Source of the DNA: Chytridium lagenaria
Taxonomy: Eukaryota; Chytridiomycota; Chytridiomycetes; Chytridiales; Chytridiaceae
Assembly (NCBI GenBank): GCA_025449115.1
Contig: JAHLKC010000027.1
Coordinates: 62,001 to 126,000 of the forward strand
DNA length: 64,000 bases
Direction: 5' to 3'
The notes beneath the pieces are model-generated. The model searched no databases. It was not told the DNA's origin and worked only from the letters and a program-made list of their open reading frames with translations. Positions 33,159-44,300 of this stretch are shown one piece after another (the first letter of the stretch is position 1; each line of letters starts with the position of its first letter). The translations under genes and the position numbers were made by a program.

Positions 33159-35415
33159 TCAAATGTCATGATATGATCGGAAATGCCTAATACAAGGGAA
33201 AGGGAAAAAGTGAGAATTAGGGACTAAAGAAAGGAAAAGAGATGAGACAAACCTGATAGTCCGGTCACCACCAACAGCTACAATGAGTCCAATTAAAAGA
33301 CGGGGAAACAAAATTAGTACTAGAAAGAATGCCAACTCTAAATAAAAATATGACTGGACTTACGCGAAACCAATCCTGCATGCCAAGTCGCAGCAGCAAC
33401 CGCCATCTCCCTCCAACGCTTTCCCCCTCCTCATCTCCCAACCCAACCTCCTCATCAATAGAAAGCGCCACTGACGCCCTCCGTCCCCCAACCACGCTCG
33501 TCCCAACAACTGCCACCCTCCCTCCAAAGCCGCCTCAGATAAATTCCTAAACCCCCACGTCAGCGCCGCAATAGCAGCCATAGGATCCAGCACGGACGAC
33601 GAAGGCGCGGGCGGTGGGAGTGGCACATCCGAAACGTTGACGGTACATGGTGACGTTGGGACGTCATCGTCATCGATGGGGGTCTTGTCAAAATGCGAAC
33701 CGAGGGACATGGAGGAAGCTTGACGACGAGGGTGAGGAAGGAGGGAGAGCATGGGTTTCGTTGGAGCTGATGTGGAATGCTGGTGAAGTGGGGACGGAGC
33801 GCGAGGAAGTGGTGATGGGGCGCGAGGATGTGGAGATGGAGCTCTTGAGATTTCTTTTTGGGGCGTTGTAGTGAAAGAGGTAAAGGAAAAGGGGTTCCAC
33901 ATTTGAGGCGGTGCCGATTTCGGGGTTCCCTCTGCAGCGTCTGAATTCTTGTAAGAGAGAGGGGCGAGTGGAGGTGGCGCTGGGGAGGAAGAGACGGGCG
34001 GAAGAGGGGGTAGTCCTGTGTGGTTGCAGAGGATGCAGATTTCAGGGAAAGACGGCGGCCTTGAAGACTTGCACTGCGCGTGGCGGTCAAATGAGCCAGC
34101 AAGGTGCTCGTCGTCGTCGCCGTCCCCATAGTCAAGTTCATCCTCATTTTCATTGTCATAATCGTCACAGGTGGGTTCTGGAGGTGGAAAAATGGTGCGA
34201 GAGCCACCACCAACGACTCTAAGCCTTGGCGGGATGGGACGTGGAGGAGTTGGTCTCGGGTTCCTTATGGCAATGGGAGCGACAAGGGCACTTCCATGAG
34301 GAAACGACACATCATGCACTGCTGAAGACTGACCATTAGGAAGCGGGGGAGGTGTCATGCCTCTCTGTGGGAACGTGCCCCATTCCACTGCTGATGCTGC
34401 TGACGGTGGGACGGGAGCAGAAACCGGAGGCGGAGTAGCCGTCTTGCTTTGTTCAATGGGTGCCGAAGACAAGGAAGTAAACCAAGGCGCTGATGGTGCT
34501 GAAACAGTGGTCGGTGATGCGGGAGGAGTGAGGAAAGAGGTGAGGAAGCTGAGAGGGTTGAGAGTGGCGGAGACAAAAGGTGAAAGCGCTATAGCGGGCT
34601 TCTCTGTAGGAGATGTCACGGCGGATCCAGTTGGCAGCGCAGGAGAAGATGTTCGATTGGCAGGGATTGTTATAGGTGAGAGGGCCAGAAGAGGTGGACG
34701 TTGAGCTCTGGTTGACGTCGTTGGGATAGGTAGACGAGGTTGGAACTTTTCGTCTTCGGACTCTGCTTCATCGGACGACGGGGTAGGGGAAGAAAAGAAG
34801 CCATCTTGCTCCTCATCCTCTTCATCGTCGTCATCTCCCCATTGTTCATAGTAATGCGAGATGCGAGGTATGAACTTGAAATACGTATTTGATTAGTTTA
34901 AAGATATGAGTGAAATGGATGCAAACGATAACAAAAAAAGGTGCATGATTCAAGAGTAGGCTTACATCGAGTGCAGGTAGAGGGCTCTGCGTGCGTGAGG
35001 GTGGTTGTGATGATGGCACTAATGGGTTATGGGGTTTGACGTGCTTGTCATTGTGGTGAAAGAATGAAAGTGGAGAAGGGGCACGAAGTATGGAGGGATG
35101 GTGTGGAGAAACAAGGGCAGAAGTAGGCACGAGAGTGGATGGTTGCATGTAGATGTCTGATAGCAATGTGGAAGAGGATGTGTTTGTATCGACGGTGATG
35201 CTTTTGCTTGATATTTCAGACAGTGAGGTTGAAGGCACAGACGGGAGCATGTTCTGAATAGATGGAGATGGAGTGGCAGTGACAGTGGTGGCGGTGGTGG
35301 TGATAGTAGTGAAGGTGGTAACCGTTGTCGCAGAAGAGCCTGAAGTAGAAGAAGAAGAAGAAGAAGAAGAGGAGGAGGATGGATCCATCGTCATGGTCAT
35401 GGTCTCCATCGTCAA
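33159..35415 (-). CDS. Large disordered Ser/Pro-rich protein, possible WD-like end
   Basis: Not recognised. Exon 1 is 35415-34966 and begins with a Met/Thr leader and a poly-Ser run. A 91-nt intron follows, and exon 2 runs from 34874 with an acidic block (YYEQWGDDDDEEDEEQDG), long Pro/Ser-rich sequence and repeated RAPSP units. Near 33400-33560 the frame changes repeatedly. In one frame the end reads MAVAAATWHAGLVS and, across the intron at 33361, VGGDRTIR, then a short last exon ending at 33159. VGGDRTIR resembles one WD40 blade, but a full repeat set is absent. Most of the protein is predicted disordered, perhaps a scaffold; this is inference. The exact 3' end is uncertain. Confidence 0.55.
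35346..35381 (-). repeat. Trinucleotide tract encoding poly-Ser
   Basis: GAA/GAG-type triplets on the plus strand encode a run of about twelve serines in the N-terminus of the Ser/Pro-rich protein. Confidence 0.8.
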
Positions 35416-36724
35416 GTTTAATGCTAGATGCGAGGCGTCCTTGTATTTTATGTATTCTTGTAAATGCTTAATTTTTATTTCATTTTATCCGACACACAAC
35501 CATCAACAACCGAAAATTCAAAAACACGAAACACTCGAATGCTCTCTCTCCTTCATTAATAATTCATTCGTGTGGTTTCAGAATAATTATAAAAAAATTC
35601 CGACGAGGTGAGAGATTGATGAGACTTGGAACTTTAACTTGAGAAACAACAGACAGACCCGAGTCTATAAAATAAAAGGATCCGTTTCTTGTTTGTTTGC
35701 TTCTATTTTTCAAAGCCGTGTATTATATATGTTTTGCTAGAAAATAAGCCTGTGTTATTAGTTCTTTGTTTCTAGTTTGTTTTTTTTTTAAAAAAAACAT
35801 ATTCTACTTTATGGTATGGTGTATGATATATGTTTGTATGCTGCTTTTCTTTATACCACTGATGTACGTTTATCACTCTTTGTCTAATACAACAATGACA
35901 CTATAGAAAACATGCACATATGCCCCCTACGTATACGAATATAATATATACTAATAATAACCGACATTGATTGACCATGGATATCTGCACTTTCACACAA
36001 GCAAAAGAAAGCGTGTATATATAAATCACGCAGCAATCATTAAGAAAACAACGGATGATCTCGCTCTTGCTCAATCTATTCCATTCACTGCATGCATCCT
36101 TCACTGCAACTCTTCCAAAGGCAAAAACAAATATAACGCCACCAACCGACCGACACCGATCCTGTCTGTCAGGGCAGACGCATCAGGCCAGGGGCCATCC
36201 CAATAAGAAAAATTTCACATATGTAAACCGAAATGTCAAAGCAATAATGGGTGTCAATCAGGCAAGGGGTTGGGGGATCCGTCATCAGGCCGGACGCCCA
36301 GCTCCTCAATCAAATTAAAGCCTCGAGTTTTCGTCATGTACTCATGGCTGTAAACATCTAAATCATTACTTTTTTAACTTGAAGCAAAGCACCCGCAAGG
36401 AGCGGTGGTTGAAATTTTGGTCGCTGAGAAAGCGTGACTCTATTAGAAGCCACCAGGAGCGCCGCGTTTTTTCTTTGTTCACTCAACAGCTCATCAAATC
36501 TCACATTTGAATAAAACCGTCAACCTTCTATAAACCATACCCATAGCTTTCTGTTAAAAAATACCACTGCTGTGCACGTTCAACCTTCTTGTCTCTTCTC
36601 TTCACCTACCAACAGAACCCGACTTCTTGGGAACCTTTACCATCATTCCTTCTGCCGCCATCTTCAACAAAGAGAAACGTCAAAGCACACACACGCACGA
36701 AACTACCCGAACAAACGCAAAAAG
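35416..36724. other. Intergenic region between divergent genes
   Basis: AT-rich, with short palindromic TATATA stretches near 35725 and 35940. Open frames are short and lack motifs. It contains the promoters of the Ser/Pro-rich gene and glycoprotein copy E. Confidence 0.5.
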
Positions 36725-37718
36725 ATGAGGATGACCAACATTTTATCAAGCGCTTTTATGCTGATTGCAGCCGCATGGCACGCTGCGGGACAACGACAAA
36801 ACCCTGGAAAAGTATTGTAAGGCATCCACTACCCACATAGGCCTTTCTTCTATGGAAGCAAAGGCAATTCCAGCATCCACATCCTTTGACCTCCAATCTC
36901 ACAATACTTCATATCTTTTTAGAACGATTGAAAGTCCTCAACGCTTCTGCCTTCTCCTACCCCCAGTGGTAAGTCTCTAAGCAACCCATCCTCACCTAAA
37001 ACCCCTCGTTAAAAGATTGGCATGGACATTGGCGTCAGCGAAGGCCAAGCCGTATCCTACTGCACGGGTGGCATCTCCACCCTCGGTTCCCGTCAACTCC
37101 CGGCAGGAGCGGTAGTCTCTGCCCACGTAGTCAAAACCCCCTTTATGATTCAAATCACGGGAACGCTTGGTCCCATGTTGGATCTTGAGAATGATGCAGG
37201 AGGGGGTGGGCAGTATGATGATGCGAGCTGGGGGATTGAACCTTTGTCGAGTTGTTTGGGGTATTCGAGATATGTGCAGCTTGTTGGGGGCAGCCCAGAG
37301 TTTTGTGTGAGGTGTTGTCAGTATGAGGATGCGGATTGGCAAGATTATAATCGGACAGCTTAGTAAGTTCTTTTGTTTCTTTACATTCATTACCGAGCAT
37401 CTTTCTGGATGTTATCTAGCACTAACATTTTCCGCAAACTCGTGTCCTAATTCCTTGAATATTTCCAGTTGCTTTGCAGGTAGGCGTTACCTTCTCTCAC
37501 CTTTTCCTTCTTTTCTATGCCTTTAAAATTAAATGTATTAATATGATATGTTTTATTTTGCAGGCAATGATCGTGAAGGTTGCCACTATGTGATTCCGGG
37601 GAATTATGGACCGGGATTCAGTGTTTCATTCCAGACGGACATGACGGGACTGTTGCCGCCACCGAGAAAGACGTTGACAACCTCAGCTACCGCGGTGGCT
37701 ACCACAACGAGACGGTAG
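36725..37718 (+). CDS. Surface glycoprotein, copy E (lacks a visible GPI tail)
   Basis: The fifth family member. Exons: 36725-36816, 36923-36968, 37016-37362, 37469-37479 (11 nt) and 37564-37718. The signal peptide contains MRMTNILSSAFMLIAAAWHA. The core is conserved: RFCLLLPPV, DIGVSEGQAVSYC, GGGGQYDDASWGIEP, RCC, CFAGND, GC and IPGNYGPGF. It lacks the introns that interrupt Q/VTG and GGQ/YDD in other copies, so most of the core lies in one exon. After TDMTGLLPPPRKTLTTS the frame ends at TAG 37716, with no hydrophobic tail. The protein is therefore either secreted, truncated, or its 3' end is hidden by an indel. Confidence 0.75.
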
Positions 37719-38589
37719 ATGATGCCAATGAGGGAGAGTTTTACTCTTCTCTTTTTCTTGTCATATTTTACGATCAAGACCCTGCTGTCCCTCGTCCGCC
37801 CCTGCCATTTCCTTTTGTTTTGGTTTTCTTGACGACTCGGTCTTTCTTTCGCTTCCTTTGTGCTTCTTCTTTAGTTGTGTATTTAAGTTTTTTTTTTTTT
37901 TTTTTTTGGTTTTTATTTCGCGTTGCCGTCCTTTGTTCTCTTTTTCACAGAAGTTTGATGAACTTTTCAGTCTTGTCGGTCTTTTCCGGTTCCGCTGGCT
38001 TTCATTCAACCCCTTTTTTTTTTATATTTTTGTGTTTTTTGCCTGTTATATTTTTATATTACTTGCTCCCACCTGCTGTATTTATTTGGGTGTTTTTTTT
38101 TGTTTATTTTTGACAATATTTTGTCATATGCACCCTGTGTCTGTTGAGGATGTACACGGTTGTGCCTCGTTTCTTATTTTGTCACGCATTTCATGCCTAT
38201 ATATGTTCGTTTTCTTGAACTTTTTTTATAAAAACGGTTTGAAAAGTTTGAAAAGTCAATAGAAGTTTGAAGCTTCACACGTTATGTTCAAACATCATAT
38301 TCTTTGTTTGTTGATATAAATGGAAATTTGCAGGGAGACTTGAAAGAAGAAAACATGAAATGTCGTTTGACACTTTACAGGAGTATATAGATGCTAAAGG
38401 AAGAAGCGTACACGAAAAAAGGAGAGAAAAAGAGCGATTGAAGAAAAGCAATGAACACATTGACAAACTAAAGCAAATAAGAACATGATTTTTGGGCGTT
38501 AAGAGTTCATCCCAAGGTGGTTTTTGCGTGAAAAAAGAGAAAGGGAAAGAAAAGCTAGACAAATGGAAAGAGACGCGTTAGATTTTTCT
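37719..38589. other. T-rich intergenic region between convergent genes
   Basis: Long T-runs (for example 37888-37907) on the plus strand and no supported gene; the 3' flank of both neighbours. Confidence 0.6.
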
Positions 38590-40284
38590 TTAATGAGGAA
38601 TGTAAGGAGGTGGCGCTAATTCCCCTGTCCCTGCATCCGCCGTAACCTCTCCAGAGTGACCTCTGAGCGTCTGGAGGTTTGAAAGGATGGATTGACGTAC
38701 GGGGGCGGGACCCACACCAAGGTCTTGAAGACGCGCGTCGTTGAGGGTGATGAGTTGGGCTCCATCGATATTACGTTCTACATGAAAAAAACAAATAAGG
38801 GATGAGTATACGCTAACGCCTCCACAGAGAAAACCCCAGTATTGATGAATAGTATAAATGGCTTTTACCTTGAAGTCTCAACACAATATCCTCCCTCAAC
38901 CCAAGCGAATAAAGCCATACCACCACCTGCAAAGTCGACCATCTCGCCACATCCTCGGACGACGCCATCGTGGTCTTGAACGGTAACACCAACCCAGACG
39001 GACTCGCACCCGCATCAACCCTTAACATAGCTTCCGCCATTTTCTTCTTCTCATCCCCAAACATGGTATCAGGCGCATATCCCGATGACGACGAGGAACC
39101 ACCCATGACGGAGGGGTTGAATAAGCCGCTGGCTTTTTCGTCGCCGTATAAATTGGCAGGGGGGATGGGTTCGGAACTTTGTTGACGAGGGGGTGCGGTA
39201 AATGCAGTGGCAGAGGAGGAGGCGGTGGAGGCCATGCTGTTGTTGTTGTGTTGTTGTTCCCGTATCCAGAGGTTACAGCTGATGAGGAGTAATTGGATGA
39301 CGCGGTGGGAACGTAAGGGGAGGTCGTGAAGGTAGCCGTGGTGGGTAAAGGTGGAAGAGGTTGGGTACCTCCCATTTGTTGAGGAGGAGGAGGTTGACCG
39401 TTCTAAATAATATGGGACCCAGATTTTTAGAATTAAATATAAAACTTAAAAAAAAAAGCGATCTGTAAGACAACGGTAGAAAAAAGGACTTACAGCTCCT
39501 GCATATAACGTTTGAGGAGACGAGAAACCAGGTTGATTTTGCCACGTCCCAGGTGCGCCATTCGCGCCAGCACCGATAGGTGCACCAGCGTGAGAAAACC
39601 CTCCCGTCGATACCGGATTCTGCTTAGCCTTGTTTCTCCTTCTAATACAAACGGCAGCAACAATGACAACAACAAGGAGGACAATGGCAGCCGGGACAGC
39701 TATGGCGATAATGACGGTGGTGGAAAGACCTGTTGAAGTGGCAGCTGGAGTGGCTGGAGAAGATGGTTGTGGAAATGAGGATGATGGGTCAGAGGAAGGG
39801 AAGGTACCGGTGTTGTTTGACGGGGTCGCGTCTGGATCCGAGGAAGGTATATTGGCTAAGTTGGTAATTTCTCGTTAGTAAAACAATAAAAATAAAAAAC
39901 TCTGTACTAAAAGAAGAACCAAAAAAAAAAAAGAGAGAGATAAAAACTTACATGGAAAAGAAGAAGGTCCTGAAGAAACAAAACTCACGCACTCTGTCAC
40001 CATGGATACAAAGTTGAGAAACGCAGTCGTGTCTGAACTACAACCGCTCTGAACGCATGAAACCAAGCGACTTGCATTCGCTTCGGTCAGATTATCAAGG
40101 GTAGTGCAGAATGTGGATGCGGTAGAGTTGGTGAATGGGTAAGTGAGGACTGATGAGGGGAGGTAGGATGAGAGACAGCTTCTAGCGCAGGTGGGGACGC
40201 TTGCGTATGCATTGTTGAGTTCGACGACTCACGACGTGCGAGATGATGCCCTGCATGAGCAGGAGATGAAAGAGGGACAAGCAT
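38590..40284 (-). CDS. Receptor-like protein: CFEM-like ectodomain, TM helix, SAM domain
   Basis: Exons: about 40284-39952, 39855-39494, 39402-38869 and 38777-38590. The ectodomain has the Cys spacing of a CFEM-like module: VPTCARSCLSSYL, FCTTLDNL, RLVSCVQSGCSSD, VTECVSF. A Ser/Pro linker leads to one helix (VIIAIAVPAAIVLLVVVIVA) with a basic stop-transfer (CIRRRNKAKQ). The cytosolic part is Gly/Pro/Ser-rich, then a SAM domain across the last splice: DVARWSTLQVVVWLYSLGL, REDIVLRLQ, ERNIDGAQLITLNDARL, LGVGPAPVRQSIL. SAM domains mediate protein-protein contacts in MAPK and receptor signalling. The first exon has a probable missing A before NAYASVPTC, and the signal peptide is not clear. An upstream exon may encode it. 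The same architecture recurs in the next gene. Confidence 0.75.
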
Positions 40285-41378
40285 CACTACTTGGAGTCTA
40301 TCTTTATAGAAAGAAGGTGATTTTCAAAGGGGGTGATGGAGGATTGATGTATAGAGATGGCGACAAGATAAAAGTGAAGCAGGACCCAGGTAGATGGACA
40401 AATAAATTGATAAAGACGGAATCCTGGGAGACGACCTTTTTTTATTAATTAAATTTAATAAATAAAAATAATAATATGAAATATGATTTTCCTCAAAAGG
40501 CGGCCGTGTGTAAATAAATAAATAATTAATCAAAACACACATAAACTAATAAGAATGAGTATGGTGTAACCTCTAGCCACTGAACCCCCATCCTTATAAA
40601 TATGATGATTATAATTAAATCCACAAGATTCCGAGTGACTAATAATCATAATAATAAGTGTCACCAAACAAAGTATCTATAATATTAATAAATAATATAT
40701 ATCCACCAATTAATTATTAAAATGAATTATTAATAATAATATTCGGATCATAATCTATTAATATGTAATTGATCATGACATCATTAATTATTGTATTTAT
40801 TTTGGAGTGGAATAATAATTTTTATTATTATAAATATATGCTTATATAAATATTCAATGCAATTATTTATTATTTATTCACTTGCTTGTCATGTAAATAT
40901 TTAAATAAACAAATGTCAATTCCATCATTTATTATTATAATTAATACTTGCTTAATTGTCATGTAAATAAAAGAAACAACAACAACAACAATGAAATATT
41001 TATATACCCTTCATATTAAGGAGATAACAGAACAGAACCATTGGCTCCTGTTTATAACAACAATAGAAAAAAAAGGAAAAAGGTAGAAAAGAAAGGTGGT
41101 AGAAAAGGATAACTGACATCACCCAAAGGAACAAACGGAAAGAGAGAGAGATATCTTAAAAAAAAAAACAACAAAAAAACAAACGTGGTACCCAAAAACT
41201 CAAAGAGATACGCAGTACCCACGTTCACCTCTTAAAAAAGCAAACATAAAGATAGAAGAATACAAGGTAACGAAAGTAAAAAGCGTGCTGATGCAAGAAT
41301 TAAAAGGATTGTGAAAGGACTCATAGGTGCGCAATTTTTTTTTTTTGAAAAAAGGACTAGAATGTGCGGGAAAGGACT
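40285..41378. other. AT-rich island between the two SAM receptor genes
   Basis: Positions 40438-40990 are almost entirely A and T, with repeated TAATAATTATTA-type words. The unit ACTTGCTT...GTCATGTAAATA recurs near 40880-40905 and 40945-40970. No coding potential. Confidence 0.7.
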
Positions 41379-44300
41379 TTATGGTTTCAAATCCTCAATG
41401 ATAGCAAGGATCGATCGCTGTGTTGGTTGTCTCTTGATACCCATATCGCTTAAAGTCAATGATGTGATCTCCAAAAGCCTTTTCCCATCCACTTTCTTGT
41501 CTGCAAACGGCGGTAAAAAAAAAAATAGAAGGAAAAAAGCGCGTAATTAGACGACTTGTTATATATAAACCAAAACAACAACACTCACGTTTAAACTTTT
41601 CCACAATATCTCTCCGTAACCCAACAGAATCAAGCCACTTGACAACATCCTTCTCATCCCATTGCCTCGCGTCCGCGTTCTCAACAGACTCTTCTTCCTC
41701 CCCATTCCCATCCACTGCTCCCGCATTCTCCCCTTCCGTATTTGCATCACCATCATCACGATAAGGCGAGGCAGCCATAAAGCTCCCCCTCCGTCTCACC
41801 TCCTTCACAGCCTTACTCACTTTCTCGTCCCTCCAACTCCCCGGCATCGCCACAGTCGGCCTCACATCCTCCTCCCCGCCAACCCCAGACACCATCCACA
41901 AAGCTTGTGTAACGCTCCCAGAAGTTGGCACCGAAGAAGTCGTCGACGACACAGAAGACTCTGCATCACTCCACCCTCTCCCAACATGTCCAACACCACG
42001 CGTTCTGGACGTCACAGAATTCACAAGAGACTCTGACCTTGACGGTGGACGACGTCTTCCTTTCATTCGTTGACGATACCGCAGGTGACGATTGCTGTTG
42101 GAAAAACGGATCCCGCTGCACGGACCTTGAGTACCGTGGTGGCGTGGACGCAAACGTGCGGTTCGACCTCAACTGTCGTGTAAGTCGTGACAAAAGAAGC
42201 ATCGTCATCATCATCATCATCATCATCATCGCCGGCAGATTTGGTCTTTGCATGTGACGTGAACGATGCCAAGGACCCTCGCTTGTACTGATCCCAACCC
42301 GTCGTCTTCCTAGACGACCTTGGATCAGTCGGTACTGTCAAAGTCGTCGCCATGGACTGCATCACAGATGGAATAGGTGGTAAAGTTTGCTGCTCCGCCG
42401 ATGGCGTAAAACTGGTACTACCAAGTGACCTCGCCGTGACCGTCCTTTCCCTCCCAACATCATACGCCGTCACCTCCACCTTATCAAGCTGCGTCTCAGT
42501 CTCTTCTGTATCATCAATCTCCCATCAACACGCGTGTATTCACCCAAAACACCGTCCCACCTTCCTCACCCTCCAAATCACCCTCACCCGCCTCATCGTC
42601 ATTCTTCATCTGCAACACCTTCTCACTCTCAGCCACGTCGCCGACACAGGCCACGTCACATCATCTTCCACTTCTCTCTCAACATTCTCCCCAACTTTTC
42701 CACCATTGCCTCCTCACCATCATCCCCCCACTCGCATTCCCAAACACCGACGACCAAAACCCAACCACCGCTGCACTCCCAGAGCTCGCCCCACTCGCTT
42801 CCCCTCCTTCATCTCCACTACTTCTCCCACCATCACCAATCTCACCGCTTCCTTTCGTCGCCTCCCCGCTGGGAGAACCCCCAAACTCACCATTCTTCCC
42901 CTCTCCGCCAACGATGCCTCGGATGGCAGCAACACCACACCTCTCACCTTTGCAGGTGTTGCAGGTAGAGAAGGCGGCGGCGTCACTAAACTTCCCACAT
43001 CCACCTCTGCAACTTTAGCTTGTTTAACCAGACCAACCATCGTTGGCGTCGGCGGTGCCGCCATTCTCGGAAGGGGTGGCAAAGGCGGCACGACCTCACT
43101 ATCAACCCCCACATATCCTCTCCAACCCCCAACGTCGCTGACCTCCCTGTCCTCGCCATACTTGGCATCCTCCCCACAACACCACCAGCAGCCGCAGCAG
43201 CCGCGGTCGCAGCAGCCGTAGCCGCCGCAACATCAAATGGCAAAGGCGTGGACGGCGGCGTTATCGACATCTTGGCAGAAAGCGAATCAGATCGCGGTGG
43301 TGACCTCTCCGATTTGGTCTTTCTCATCGCAGGAGGTTGTGTGGCGTTTTCAAACGCGTTCGTAATGGTTGGCTTCACCCCAACGTTCCCTCTCGGCCCA
43401 AGCCCTGTCGTCGCAGTCCTCTGCGGCAAAAACTGATGTGCCCGTACAGTCGTCGCACCTCGTTGAACAGCAAAAGATGTTGAAGTACCCCAGCAGGTAC
43501 CACCATTGGCACCGCCGTTGGCATGGTCCTTGAAACAGGCGACAAAGCAGGCACGGACGGTCTCATCCCTCCTAATGCTACCAAGGTAGGCGACCTTACC
43601 ATCTCCCCAGGTCCACCACCAACCTGCTGTTGTTGAAGCCTCATCATCCCAGAAGTCGATCCCGACGCCATCATAGCCAACGGCGCCATCCCACCTCCGG
43701 CAAAGGTGGGGGCGACGTGGCACGCAAAGCGCCAGGCATAGACGGATCTCTTCGTCTTTCTGGTGACGCCAAATTCCTGGCAGCACGTGACGAAGGCACT
43801 TGCGTTGAGATGACTAATGGTGCAAATGCAGCACCAAACGCTGGTGGCGTAGGACCGCACCTCCTGCGCCGGGCCTGCTTGCAAAGCTTCCTCCCTTGAC
43901 AGCTGCTGTGGTGGTGATTCGAACCACTGCTACCAGCGGTTGATAGTGCGGCTGAGCTCTGCGACGATGATGAAGGTTGTCTTTGCGCTTTCCGAGACAT
44001 GGGTGGTGCCTTACGAAGATTCGAAGGTCGGACTGTGGTGGACGGCACTAACCCTGAAGTAGCTGAGCCAGTAGGCTCCGTTGACTGCAAAAATATGTCA
44101 CAAGGTCAGGTAAAAACCTATCGTTCATATCAGGCGCCTCAGCCATCACCATCGCTTCTGAAGCGCGAACAGGAAGCGCGCTAGTAGACTTATCTGGCTG
44201 CAGCACCTCGGTCGTGATAGGTGGAAGTTCTTTCTCGTCGATACCAACACCGGAATAGTATAGAGGTGTGTCATCACTGACAATATTGGTAGGGGCGGCA

